From CAXBID01 sp963815305 (GTDB lineage Bacteria; Bacteroidota; Bacteroidia; Flavobacteriales; Flavobacteriaceae), in contig CAWFFW010000001.1 in the NCBI GenBank assembly GCA_963815305.1, forward strand, positions 248,001 through 312,000: a DNA stretch of 64,000 bases, given 5' to 3'. Both the position numbers and the translations under genes were made by a program. The notes beneath the pieces are model-generated. The model worked only from the letters and a program-made list of their open reading frames with translations. It did no database searches and had not been told where the DNA came from. Numbering within the stretch: position 1 is the stretch's first letter; each line of letters begins with the position of its first letter. Positions 31,567 through 41,436 of the stretch are shown one piece after another.

Positions 31567-33162
31567 ATGAGACCAATTTATAGTGCATTTCTAGTAATGA
31601 TGTTTTTTGTAGCTTGCAATACTACTGGAAAAAAACAGGAGCAACTACACCCAAATGTATTGTTTATTTCAGTAGACGATTTGAATGATTGGGAGGGCGT
31701 ACTTTTAGGAAACTCACAAGCCAAAACACCAAATATGGATAAGCTATTTAGTGAAGGTGTTTTATTTACGAATGCCCATGCTTCACAACCGGTTTGTACA
31801 GCTTCTAGAAACTCAATACTTAGTGGTATTCACCCTAGTTCATCTGGATGGTATGGTTCTACAAAAGATATGCGAGAAAATTACGATTCTGTAATGAAGA
31901 ACCATATGATGCTTCCAGAGTTTTTTAAAGCTAATGGTTATAATACCTATGCGGTTGGTAAAGTGTTTCATAGTGGAGAATCTGATTTTCCTGATAAAAC
32001 AGATGATTTTTGGACTGAATACGCACCACATTTTTGGAATAATATGGAACCACACATTAAAGAAAATGGTTATGGTTATAGAGGGATGATGTTTTACCCT
32101 TTTCCTAAAAATGGCGGACAATTAGTAGAATTGTATGGTAAAGACAGTATCAACGAATATTATAGAGAAACAAACAGATTTTACTCACTTTGTGGCGGTC
32201 CTTTAGAAGATGAAGACATTCCAAAAGAAGGCATGTATGATGAACAAATTGCAAATTGGGCAATAAATAAGTTGAACGAAAAACAAGACAAACCATTTTT
32301 CTTATCTGTTGGTTTTATTCGACCACATGTACCTTACACGGCACCAAAAAAATATTTTGATCTGTATCCAATAGAAAATATTAAAGTACCTGAGGTTCCA
32401 GATGATGAGTTTAAAGATATTCCAATGATGGGAAAAGCCATAGCTTATGGTTATACCCCAAAAGGCGGTTGGAGCGATGTTTCCTCGAAAAAAGAAATAT
32501 TACCAGAACTGGTACAATCGTATTTAGCTTGTATTTCTTTTGTGGATGATCAAATAGGAAAGCTTTTAAGAACTTTAGAAAATAGCCCTAATGGAAAAAA
32601 CACAATTATTGTTTTATGCTCAGACCATGGGCAACATTTAGGAGAAAAAAGACATTTTAGGAAACAGGCTCTTTGGGAGGAAGCTACACGGGTACCGTTG
32701 TATTTTAAAGTACCAAAAAATAAAATGAACGGACAACGTAGCGAGCAGGTCGTTAGTCTTCTAGATATTTATCCGACATTAACTGAACTCTGTAATCTAC
32801 CTCAAGTTTCACAATTAGAAGGAAAGAGTTTGGCGCCCCTAATCGATACACCGGATAAAAAAAATGACAGGTCTATATTAACCAGTTGGTATTACAAAAA
32901 CCATGCGGTTAGAAGTAATGATTGGAGGTATATTCATTATAGAGATGGTGGTGAAGAATTGTATAATCATAAAACAGATCCAGGTGAACATATAAATTTA
33001 GCCGGTAATCTTGAATATGCAAGTGTTATTGAAGCACATAAAAAATGGCTACCAAAACACGATGCATTACCTGCAGGTTCAACAGAATGGAAAGGGGACA
33101 AGTTAAATGAGAGAATTCAAGGATGGGTTACTAATGATTCCATACCGTTATGGTTAAGATAA
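31567..33162 (+). CDS. S1-family sulfatase lipoprotein
   Basis: A 531-residue lipoprotein (Cys in FFVACNTTG). It has VLFISVDDLNDWEG with the metal-binding Asp pair, the signature CTASR with Cys77 as the formylglycine site, GKVFHSG, GFIRPHVPY, CSDHGQHLGEK and RKQALWEEATRVPL. It belongs to the iduronate-2-sulfatase-like group by appearance, as does the sulfatase encoded at 7358, but the two are clearly different proteins. It should remove a sulfate ester from a glycan intermediate. Confidence 0.9.
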   Translation: MRPIYSAFLVMMFFVACNTTGKKQEQLHPNVLFISVDDLNDWEGVLLGNSQAKTPNMDKLFSEGVLFTNAHASQPVCTASRNSILSGIHPSSSGWYGSTKDMRENYDSVMKNHMMLPEFFKANGYNTYAVGKVFHSGESDFPDKTDDFWTEYAPHFWNNMEPHIKENGYGYRGMMFYPFPKNGGQLVELYGKDSINEYYRETNRFYSLCGGPLEDEDIPKEGMYDEQIANWAINKLNEKQDKPFFLSVGFIRPHVPYTAPKKYFDLYPIENIKVPEVPDDEFKDIPMMGKAIAYGYTPKGGWSDVSSKKEILPELVQSYLACISFVDDQIGKLLRTLENSPNGKNTIIVLCSDHGQHLGEKRHFRKQALWEEATRVPLYFKVPKNKMNGQRSEQVVSLLDIYPTLTELCNLPQVSQLEGKSLAPLIDTPDKKNDRSILTSWYYKNHAVRSNDWRYIHYRDGGEELYNHKTDPGEHINLAGNLEYASVIEAHKKWLPKHDALPAGSTEWKGDKLNERIQGWVTNDSIPLWLR

Positions 33163-33179
33163 GAAAAAGCAAATATAAA

Positions 33180-33956
33180 ATGAATTATCAAAAAATAATT
33201 TTATTGGTGTCCGTTTTCTTTTTATTTCAATGTAAGTCAATACGGGACGTAACAAAAACAAAATCCAATCCTATGGAGTTATATCTGTTAATTGGACAAT
33301 CGAATATGGCTGGTCGAGCAACTATAGAGCCCCAAGATAAAGACAGCATAAATAATGTATTTCTCTTTACTGGAAACAAAGAAAAACCTTGGGAAAAAGC
33401 AGCAAATCCATTAAATAAATATTCTACAATTAGAAAAGATATATCGATGCAAAAATTAGGTCCTGGTTATAGTTTTGCTAAAGAAATGGTTAAAGCCCGA
33501 AAAGGTAAAAAAATAGGATTAGTTGTAAATGCTAAAGGAGGAAGTTCAATTGAAGAATGGAAACCTGAGGGACCGTTTTATAATGAGGCTGTAAACCAAA
33601 CAAAAAAAGCACTTAAATATGGTGTTTTAAAAGGTGTTATTTGGCATCAAGGAGAATCAAATTCTTCAAAACATTATGAATATATGCCAAAAATAACCGC
33701 ATTAATTGAAGCCTTGCGAAAAGATTTAAACGCGCCAAACTTACCATTTGTAGTAGGTCAATTATCACCAGATAAACCACAACGAAATGATTTCAACAAT
33801 ATGATTTTAGAGTTACCAAATGAAGTTAAAAACACAGGAGTTATTACAGCAGAAGAAACTTCAACTATTGATAGCACACATTTTGATAGTTCAAGTCAGC
33901 GATTATTGGGAAAAAGGTATGCTGAAGCTTTATTAAAGTTAATGTATTTAAAATAA
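33180..33956 (+). CDS. SASA-family acetylesterase lipoprotein, single domain
   Basis: The frame is open from 33150, but ATG 33180 gives the lipoprotein signal (Cys in LFQCKS; 258 aa). Conserved blocks are LLIGQSNMAGRATIE (Ser), VVNAKGGSSIEEW, VIWHQGESN and DSTHFDSSSQR (Asp/His). It matches the esterase domain of the protein encoded at 16066 block for block but ends after the catalytic domain. The likely role is deacetylation at the cell surface or in the periplasm. Confidence 0.87.
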   Translation: MNYQKIILLVSVFFLFQCKSIRDVTKTKSNPMELYLLIGQSNMAGRATIEPQDKDSINNVFLFTGNKEKPWEKAANPLNKYSTIRKDISMQKLGPGYSFAKEMVKARKGKKIGLVVNAKGGSSIEEWKPEGPFYNEAVNQTKKALKYGVLKGVIWHQGESNSSKHYEYMPKITALIEALRKDLNAPNLPFVVGQLSPDKPQRNDFNNMILELPNEVKNTGVITAEETSTIDSTHFDSSSQRLLGKRYAEALLKLMYLK

Positions 33957-33980
33957 TATATCAAACGTAGAAAAAAATTA

Positions 33981-34796
33981 ATGAAATACTTCACTTATAA
34001 TTATTTATTAATCCTTGTATTGAGCTTTTTAGCAGTCGAGAAGAGCCATTCTCAATCATTAAGGACTAAACCCGTTTTGAGCCTAAATTTTGATAATGAC
34101 AAAGATACAGAAGCTGTCAAATCCATTTTGGGAGTGAAAAACATAGAAATAGCTTTAGGAGCTGGGGTTTATGGTTCTGATGCTATAAAAGCCAATTATC
34201 TAGGTTATGATAAGGGAAGCGAACGTATGGTTAAAAATATACGTTTGCCTAAAGCTTATAAGGATGCAACATTGAATTATGCTGTTAAGTTTGATGAAGA
34301 TTTTCAGTTTCCAATTTCTGGGAAGTTAAATGGTCTTGGGCCAGTAAATAAAGTAACTGGCGGTAAAACCATGCGGCCTAATGGGTGGAGTGCACGCATT
34401 ACATTTATTCATAATGGAATAAAAGCCTATGTGTATCACCAACATCTTAAAGGTCAATATGGAGAGTCTAAAATTGCACCAGATTTTACTTTTAAGAAAG
34501 GAATTTATTATGATTTAGCCATTTATGTTAAAGTCAATACTCCAGCCAGTGCTAGTAATGGTGTGGTTAATATTTATGCTAATGGAGAAAAGATTGTATC
34601 CTTTGAAGGACTGCAATTAAGGGCTTTAGATGGTGCAGATACCGAGATTAATAATTTTTTATTTTCAACATTTCATGGGGGTAACACACCAAAATTTGCA
34701 CCTATGGATAGTTTAGGTAATTATGTGACAGTAGTTGCTTGGTTTGATGACTTTGAAGTTTATGAAGGGCTTTATGTTAGAACTACTAAAAAATGA
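33981..34796 (+). CDS. PL14-like polysaccharide lyase, secreted
   Basis: A 271-residue protein with a signal peptide ending in SHSQ. The beta-jelly-roll pattern matches PL14-type lyases: LNYAVKFDEDFQF, GKLNGLGP, a glycine-rich turn then RPNGWSARITF, KAYVYHQHLKGQYG, DLAIYVKVNTP, NGVVNIYANGEKI, FLFSTFHGGNTPKFAP and a terminal WFDDFEVYEG. PL14 enzymes cleave alginate or glucuronan by beta-elimination, which leaves the unsaturated uronate that GH88 removes. It lies just upstream of GH2 and GH88 genes. The family call rests on recalled motif order, so the exact specificity is open. Confidence 0.7.
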   Translation: MKYFTYNYLLILVLSFLAVEKSHSQSLRTKPVLSLNFDNDKDTEAVKSILGVKNIEIALGAGVYGSDAIKANYLGYDKGSERMVKNIRLPKAYKDATLNYAVKFDEDFQFPISGKLNGLGPVNKVTGGKTMRPNGWSARITFIHNGIKAYVYHQHLKGQYGESKIAPDFTFKKGIYYDLAIYVKVNTPASASNGVVNIYANGEKIVSFEGLQLRALDGADTEINNFLFSTFHGGNTPKFAPMDSLGNYVTVVAWFDDFEVYEGLYVRTTKK

Positions 34797-34851
34797 TAAA
34801 CTTAAAAGATTAAAATTAAGAATAATAAAGAATTTAAACAGATGATTTTCA

Positions 34852-37554
34852 ATGCATAAACACTTATATATTTTATTAGGATTGTTAATAGTAGTAATGA
34901 CTATTTCAGCACAGTCAAAACAAGTACAAACCATTAATAATAAATGGAAATTCCACAAAGGTGATTTTGAAGTCAGTAAAAATGATACTTTTAAAAGTAC
35001 AATGGTATCTGACGATGCAACTTGGGAAACTATAAATATTCCCCACACATGGAATAATAGGGATGCCACAGATGATACCGCAGGATATTACCGTGGGATT
35101 GGTTGGTATAAAAAAACGATTCAAGTAGATGTAGAAGCGGAGAATAGACGAATCCTAATGTATTTCGAAGGTGCAAATCAAGTTACAGATGTTTATGTCA
35201 ATGGAAATTGGGTGGGACAACACATAGGCGGATATACAAGATTTCATTTTGATATTACCAAGTTTTTAAACTTTGGAGAAAAGAACATATTAGCTGTAAA
35301 AATAGATAATAATTACAATGAAAATATACCACCGCTCACTGCCGATTTTACATTTTTTGGTGGTATATATCGTGATGTCTTTCTTATTCAGCTGAATGAT
35401 ATTCACTTTTCAATGGATGATTATAGTTCTTCTGGAGTCTATATCACAACTCCAGAAGTTTCTAAAGAAAAAGCTAAAGTCAGTATCAATTGCGTCTTGA
35501 GTAATACGTCTAATCAGAATAAAAAAGTTGACCTAATTAGTCGTATCATAGACATGGAAGGTCAAATTATTTCAGAAAAAAAACAAAAAGTAAAAATCAT
35601 CAAAAATGATAAGGGTTTTTCTGTTGAAGAGTCGTTTTGGATAGATAAACCCCACTTATGGTCTCCAGATAATCCATACTTATATCAAGTATCGACACAA
35701 ATAAATGATGCGAAAACAGGGCAGATTTTAGACGAGACAATAACGCCTTTAGGATGCAGATGGTATAAATTTGACCCTGAAAACGGTTTTTTTCTAAATG
35801 GGGAATACCTTAAACTTATTGGTACAAACAGGCATCAGGATTTTTTAAATAAAGGAAATGCATTGACAGACGAGATGCATATACGTGATGTGCGCTTACT
35901 TAAAGAAATGGGCGGTAATTTTTTGCGAATTGCACATTACCCACAAGATCCAACTGTGCTAGAAATGTGCGATAGATTGGGTATTCTGGCTTCTGTAGAA
36001 ATACCTATTGTAAATGCCATTACCGAATCTAAAGAATTTTCTAAAAACAGCCTTTTTATGGCAGAAGAAATGGTAAAACAAAACAAGAACCATCCCTCTT
36101 TGATTATTTGGGCGTATATGAATGAGGTACTTTTGCGACCACCTTTCAATTCAAAAACTGAAAAAGAGCGTTATGGAGTCTATGCCAAAAATGTAACAAA
36201 ATTAGGCACTGAAATTGAAGAACGCATTAGAACATTAGACACAGATAGATATACCATGATTCCAAACCACGGAGCGATTGAGCGCTACAAAGATGCTGGT
36301 CTCACAGACGTTCCAATGATTTTAGGTTGGAATCTTTATCAAGGATGGTATAGTGGTGTGTTTTCTGGTTTTGACGATAATCTTGATAAAATCCATGAGC
36401 TTTTTCCTAATAAAGCACTTATCATTACAGAATATGGTGCCGATGTGGATCCGAGATTACATTCATTTGAACCAGAACGATTTGACTACACTGTAGAATA
36501 TGGTAATAAATATCATGAACATTATTTAAAGGCAGTTATGGAGCGCCCCTTCATTGTAGGTGCAAATATTTGGAATTTAAATGATTTTTATTCGGAAACA
36601 AGAGGTTATGCAAAACCACGGACTAATTTAAAAGGCATCACCACATTAAATAGAGAAAAAAAAGACACTTGGTGGCTTTATAAAACAGCACTTTTAAAAA
36701 AACCTATCATAAAATTTGGTCAGAATGAGTGGGGAGTTAGAGGAGGTATTGCTGATTTAGGAACAGACCATTGTACCCAACCAGTAACCGTTTACAGCAA
36801 TGGCGAATCTGTTCAATTATTGCATAATAACTTGGTTTACAATGCTAAAGTGATGAATCATATCGCTCGTTTTTCGGTGCCTTTTATAAATGGAAATAAC
36901 AGACTCGAAGCCCATAGTAGTATTAACTCTAAAATATATACAGATGTTTTGGATGTTGATTTTAGATTAGCTCCCAACAACTTTTCTGAATTTAAAGCCG
37001 ATTTCTACGAATTAAATGTACTTCTCGGGTCTAAACGAATGTATGAGGATCGTATTAAAAGTCAAATTTGGATTCCCGAACAAGAATATGTTGTAGGAAG
37101 TTGGGGCTATATAGGAGGTGAACCATACAGAGCAAAAACAAGACACGGAAGTTTACCAAGTTCAGAATTAGATATTATAGATACCCAAGACGATCCTATT
37201 TATCAAACCCAACGTTTAGATATTCAAAAATTTAAATTAGATGTGGCCAACGGAAAATATGTTATTTCATTGAATTGGGCAGAGTTTGAATCGGATATTG
37301 AACATGAAAAATTGGTGTATAATTTGGGAGATGATAAAGTATCAGAAAATGTATCAGAACGCGTTTTTAATGTTCTTGTTAATGATGTATATGTTGAGAA
37401 AAACTTAAATCTTACAGAACAATATGGAGCAGAAAGAGCAGTTTTAAAAAAATATGAGGTTATCGTCTCTAATGGAAAAGGAATTACTATTGATTTTGAA
37501 GCAGTAAAAGGTTTGCCAGTATTAAATGCTATTCAAATTAGAAAAGTATTATAA
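34852..37554 (+). CDS. GH2 glycoside hydrolase with malectin-like C-terminus
   Basis: A 900-residue protein with signal peptide (ending TISAQ). Order: sugar-binding jelly roll (TWETINIPHTWNNRDATDD, FEGANQVTDVYVNGNWVG), immunoglobulin-like domain, then TIM barrel with the acid/base Glu in IIWAYMNEVLL and the nucleophile Glu in IITEYGADVD. The last ~220 residues resemble a malectin-like carbohydrate-binding domain. GH2 covers beta-galactosidases, beta-glucuronidases and others; the specificity cannot be read here. It is probably periplasmic. Confidence 0.9.
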   Translation: MHKHLYILLGLLIVVMTISAQSKQVQTINNKWKFHKGDFEVSKNDTFKSTMVSDDATWETINIPHTWNNRDATDDTAGYYRGIGWYKKTIQVDVEAENRRILMYFEGANQVTDVYVNGNWVGQHIGGYTRFHFDITKFLNFGEKNILAVKIDNNYNENIPPLTADFTFFGGIYRDVFLIQLNDIHFSMDDYSSSGVYITTPEVSKEKAKVSINCVLSNTSNQNKKVDLISRIIDMEGQIISEKKQKVKIIKNDKGFSVEESFWIDKPHLWSPDNPYLYQVSTQINDAKTGQILDETITPLGCRWYKFDPENGFFLNGEYLKLIGTNRHQDFLNKGNALTDEMHIRDVRLLKEMGGNFLRIAHYPQDPTVLEMCDRLGILASVEIPIVNAITESKEFSKNSLFMAEEMVKQNKNHPSLIIWAYMNEVLLRPPFNSKTEKERYGVYAKNVTKLGTEIEERIRTLDTDRYTMIPNHGAIERYKDAGLTDVPMILGWNLYQGWYSGVFSGFDDNLDKIHELFPNKALIITEYGADVDPRLHSFEPERFDYTVEYGNKYHEHYLKAVMERPFIVGANIWNLNDFYSETRGYAKPRTNLKGITTLNREKKDTWWLYKTALLKKPIIKFGQNEWGVRGGIADLGTDHCTQPVTVYSNGESVQLLHNNLVYNAKVMNHIARFSVPFINGNNRLEAHSSINSKIYTDVLDVDFRLAPNNFSEFKADFYELNVLLGSKRMYEDRIKSQIWIPEQEYVVGSWGYIGGEPYRAKTRHGSLPSSELDIIDTQDDPIYQTQRLDIQKFKLDVANGKYVISLNWAEFESDIEHEKLVYNLGDDKVSENVSERVFNVLVNDVYVEKNLNLTEQYGAERAVLKKYEVIVSNGKGITIDFEAVKGLPVLNAIQIRKVL

Positions 37555-37594
37555 CAGTAAGTAAAAATATACATTACCAATTAATAGCATTTTT

Positions 37595-38770
37595 ATGACT
37601 AAATATGGTTATTTTATTTTGGGTTTTGCATTCCTTTTTCTGGGTTGCAATGCGCTATATAAACCTAAAACCGGAAATCAAACAGAGGCCAGTTATTTAT
37701 TAAAACAGCGTTACAAGCAACTTTTAAAATATCCCATAGATTCACTTTCGTTTCCACGCAGCATGTCTACTGTATCAGGTTTAATTCACAAAGTGCCGTC
37801 AAAAGATTGGACTAGTGGTTTTTTTGTTGGAAATCTTTGGCAGTTATACCAACTCACTGGGAATACTGAATATCAAGAACAGGCGGAAAAGTGGAATACG
37901 TTTATAGAAAAAGAAAAATTCAATAATAAAACTCATGATATGGGTTTTAAAGTCTTTTGCAGTTTTGGAAAAGGTTTAGAAGTAGAAGAGAACCAACAAT
38001 ACAAAGATATTATTATTCAAAGTGCGGAAACTTTAAGTACACGTTTTAACAAAAAAGTAGGTTCATTAAGATCTTGGGATTTTAATAAAAATGTTTGGGA
38101 ATTCCCTGTCATTATAGATAATATGATGAATTTAGAATTACTGTTTGAAGCAACAAAATATTCGAAAGATAGCACTTATCATAACATAGCGGTTCAACAT
38201 GCCAACACTACTTTAAAAAATCATTTTAGAGAAGATAATAGTACGTTTCATGTTGTTGTTTATGATACTATTGCAGGTTCTGTAAAAGACAAAGTAACGC
38301 ACCAAGGTTTTAGTAACCAATCATCATGGTCCAGAGGGCAATCTTGGGCAGTTTACGGGTACACTATGGCATATCGTTATACAAAAGACGAAGCCTATCT
38401 TCATCAAGCAATAGCTACTGCAGATTTCTTCATCAATCATAAAAATCTGCCAGAAGATGGCATTCCTTATTGGGATTTTGATGATCCCAACATTCCTAAT
38501 GCACCACGTGATGTTTCTGCTGCAACGGTTATGGCTTCAGCATTCATTGAATTATATGGCATTACTAAGAATGAAGTCTATTTAAATTATTCTAAAAATG
38601 TTTTAATAGTATTAAAATCAAAGGAATATATATTAAACCCTGAAGTAAATGGGCCATTTATTTTAGATCATAGCACAGGAAATTGGCCAAAAAACGATGA
38701 GATAGATGCACCTATTGTCTATGCAGATTATTATTATTTAGAATCTCTTTTACGAATAAAAGCGCTTTAA
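37595..38770 (+). CDS. GH88 unsaturated glucuronyl hydrolase lipoprotein (second copy)
   Basis: A 391-residue lipoprotein (Cys in LFLGCNALY). It shares the blocks of the protein encoded at 21080: SKDWTSGFFVGNLW, THDMGFKVFCSFG (Asp), IIDNMMNLELL (Asp), SSWSRGQSWAVYGYTMAY and DAPIVYADYYYLE. It should remove unsaturated uronic acid ends from lyase products. It lies between two GH2 genes with 3-40 bp spacers, so it is clearly in their operon. Two diverged copies may handle different linkages or sulfation patterns. Confidence 0.92.
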   Translation: MTKYGYFILGFAFLFLGCNALYKPKTGNQTEASYLLKQRYKQLLKYPIDSLSFPRSMSTVSGLIHKVPSKDWTSGFFVGNLWQLYQLTGNTEYQEQAEKWNTFIEKEKFNNKTHDMGFKVFCSFGKGLEVEENQQYKDIIIQSAETLSTRFNKKVGSLRSWDFNKNVWEFPVIIDNMMNLELLFEATKYSKDSTYHNIAVQHANTTLKNHFREDNSTFHVVVYDTIAGSVKDKVTHQGFSNQSSWSRGQSWAVYGYTMAYRYTKDEAYLHQAIATADFFINHKNLPEDGIPYWDFDDPNIPNAPRDVSAATVMASAFIELYGITKNEVYLNYSKNVLIVLKSKEYILNPEVNGPFILDHSTGNWPKNDEIDAPIVYADYYYLESLLRIKAL

Positions 38771-38773
38771 AAC

Positions 38774-41200
38774 ATGAAAAATTATTGGATGAATTATAAA
38801 CTTTTAGCATTAATTATAGTCTTACTCGGTCTAAGTTCTTGTAAAGAACACACCCTGAACTCTATAAACCGTAGTGAAGTAAATATAAATACCGATTGGT
38901 TATATATAGAAAATGATACTCAAGACTTAAGTAGCATACAAGCCGCTTCAAATTGGACATCTATTAATTTACCACATACGTGGAATAATGAGGATGTTAC
39001 AGATACTGAACCTGGTTATAGAAGAACTGCCAGTTGGTACAAGAAACTATTAAACATAGATAAAGTTGAAAGTAATAAATTATATCAATTGTATTTTGAG
39101 GGCGCAAATATTACTACTAAAGTATATGTTAATGGTAAAGATACGGGTGGCCATATTGGTGGTTATTTAAGCTTTACTATTGATATTACAGATTATATTA
39201 AAAATGGTGCTAATGAAGTTTTAGTAAGAGTAGATAATGGGTATGACCCAGAAATAATACCATCGCAAAAAAGCGATTTCTTTATATATGGCGGTATAAC
39301 CAGAGATGTTTGGTTTCAAACAGTTGCAAAAACACATATTAACAACCTAAAAATAGCTACACCAAGCGTTAGTGCTAAAAGCGCTTCTTTACAAATTAAT
39401 ACATCCATTAAAAATTTAGAAAGTTCAAATAATTTAATATTAAGAGTGTCACTTAAAAATCCACAGGGTGAAATTGTAGCAACAAAAACAATTGAAAGTT
39501 TAAATGATACTACAGAAATAAGTTTTCCTGAAATAGTAAAGCCACAATTGTGGGATACAAAAACACCCAATTTATATGCTATAACCGTCACTTTATTAAA
39601 CAATAATGAGGTTATAGATGAAATTGAAGATAAAGTAGGTTTTCGTTGGTTTGAGTTTAAAAATCATGGACCGTTTTATTTAAATGGAAAACGTTTGCTT
39701 TTAAGAGGTACACATAGGCATGAAGAACATGCTGGTGTTGGAGCTGCCATGAGCAATAGGCAGCATAGAAATGATATGGAATCGATTAAGGAAATGGGAG
39801 CCAATTTTGTGCGTTTGGCACATTATCCGCAAGATCCAGAAATATATAAAGCCTGTGACGAATTAGGTATATTGGTTTGGGATGAGTTGCCTTGGTGTCG
39901 AGGAGGTGTTGGGAATGAAACGTGGAAGACAAACACAAAAAACATGCTTAAAGAGATGATTCATCAAAATTACAATCATCCAAGTATTATTTTTTGGTCA
40001 CTTGGAAATGAAATGTATTGGTTGCCAGATTTTAAAGGTGGTGATGATACTCAAAAAATGAATGCATTTTTAACCGAATTGAATGATATCGCTCATAAAT
40101 TAGATCCATCAAGAAAAACGGCCATTAGAAAATATTATGAAGGTGCCAATATTGTTGATGTCTTTTCGCCATCCATTTGGTCTGGCTGGTATTCAGGCAG
40201 TTATAAAAGCTATCAAAAAGCAATAGATACGTATAAAAAAGAATATAGACATTTTATTCATACAGAATATGGTGGTTCTAGTCATGTGGGGCGACATACC
40301 GAAAATCCTATTACGGGTGAGGGTAAGATTCAGTCTGATAGTTGGGAGGAGGCTATTGTACAAACCGATGTTGCAAATGTTGCTCAAATTGGCGATTGGA
40401 GTGAAAATTATATTGTTGACTTATTTGATTGGCATTTACGAATTTCAGAAACCGATTCTACATTTATAGGAAATGCGCAGTGGGCATTTAAGGATTTTGG
40501 GACCCCATTGCGACCAGAAAATGCCATTCCGTATATGAATCAAAAAGGATTGGTAGACAGAAATGGAAATCCAAAAGATGCATACTATGTATTTAAAAGT
40601 TATTGGGCCGAAAAACCATTTACTTATATAGAATCGCATACGTGGACAGAGCGTCAAGGGCCAGAAAATATACCTAGAACCATTAGTGTTTATAGTAATT
40701 GTGAATCGGTAGAGTTTTTTCATAATGGCCAATCTTTAGGCGTAAAACAAAAAGATATAACCAAATTTCCTGCTAGTGGTCTAACTTGGGATATCAATTT
40801 TAAAGCTGGAAAAAACACACTCAAGGCTATGGGATTACCCAAGAACGGAGAGAAGACTGAGGATGTTATGGATGTGAATTACAGATACGTTAAAAATGGT
40901 TCAGCTAAAGATTTAGAGTTATCCTATAAAAAATTAGAAAACGGTAATTATCTAATAACAGCAACAGCTATTGATTCTAAGGGATTACGTTGTTTAGATT
41001 ATGAAGACCGCATTTATTTTCAATGCTTATATGGAGGAAAACTAATAAAAAATCAAGGAACACCAACAGGTAGCGAAATAATAGAAATGGCAAATGGTAA
41101 GGCGTCCATTGAAGTGATTACAAACGCTGGGAATTCAGATTTAAAAGTTACGGTGTTGAATCAAAATTTTAAAGGCACCTATTTAACTATTAATAAGTAG
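38774..41200 (+). CDS. GH2 glycoside hydrolase lipoprotein
   Basis: An 808-residue lipoprotein (Cys in GLSSCKEHT). The jelly roll (INLPHTWNNEDVTDTEPGY, YVNGKDTGGHIGGY) and middle domains lead into the barrel with RGTHRHEEHAG, the acid/base Glu in IFWSLGNEMYW and the nucleophile Glu in FIHTEYGGSSHVG. A beta-sandwich region with NCESVEFFHNGQSLG closes the protein, which is about 90 residues shorter than the GH2 encoded at 34852. Substrate unknown; beta-galactosidase or beta-glucuronidase are family options. Confidence 0.9.
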   Translation: MKNYWMNYKLLALIIVLLGLSSCKEHTLNSINRSEVNINTDWLYIENDTQDLSSIQAASNWTSINLPHTWNNEDVTDTEPGYRRTASWYKKLLNIDKVESNKLYQLYFEGANITTKVYVNGKDTGGHIGGYLSFTIDITDYIKNGANEVLVRVDNGYDPEIIPSQKSDFFIYGGITRDVWFQTVAKTHINNLKIATPSVSAKSASLQINTSIKNLESSNNLILRVSLKNPQGEIVATKTIESLNDTTEISFPEIVKPQLWDTKTPNLYAITVTLLNNNEVIDEIEDKVGFRWFEFKNHGPFYLNGKRLLLRGTHRHEEHAGVGAAMSNRQHRNDMESIKEMGANFVRLAHYPQDPEIYKACDELGILVWDELPWCRGGVGNETWKTNTKNMLKEMIHQNYNHPSIIFWSLGNEMYWLPDFKGGDDTQKMNAFLTELNDIAHKLDPSRKTAIRKYYEGANIVDVFSPSIWSGWYSGSYKSYQKAIDTYKKEYRHFIHTEYGGSSHVGRHTENPITGEGKIQSDSWEEAIVQTDVANVAQIGDWSENYIVDLFDWHLRISETDSTFIGNAQWAFKDFGTPLRPENAIPYMNQKGLVDRNGNPKDAYYVFKSYWAEKPFTYIESHTWTERQGPENIPRTISVYSNCESVEFFHNGQSLGVKQKDITKFPASGLTWDINFKAGKNTLKAMGLPKNGEKTEDVMDVNYRYVKNGSAKDLELSYKKLENGNYLITATAIDSKGLRCLDYEDRIYFQCLYGGKLIKNQGTPTGSEIIEMANGKASIEVITNAGNSDLKVTVLNQNFKGTYLTINK

Positions 41201-41250
41201 CAATTAGAAAAAAAACGAAAGAGTGATATAATTATTAGAAAACATATTTT

Positions 41251-41367
41251 ATGAGAATTAACAAAGCTAAATACCTCATTGTTCTATTAGTAATGAATGT
41301 AGTGTTTTCATGTAAGAAAACTCAAGAAGAAAAATTTAATATTGACAATTTTGAATACAAAAAGTAA
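41251..41367 (+). CDS. 38-residue lipoprotein-like peptide, probably a truncated gene
   Basis: A short frame reads MRINKAKYLIVLLVMN, then a lipobox with Cys (VFSCKK), then about 18 more residues before a TAA. It sits in the 236-bp gap between the GH2 and SASA genes. It looks like the first part of a secreted enzyme gene whose body has been deleted, but a tiny real lipoprotein cannot be excluded. Confidence 0.5.
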   Translation: MRINKAKYLIVLLVMNVVFSCKKTQEEKFNIDNFEYKK

Positions 41368-41436
41368 TTAAGTAGCCCGTTTTATGGATGAATAATTAAA
41401 TGAATAATATTTTAAATAAAAAAAAACCAATAAGAA

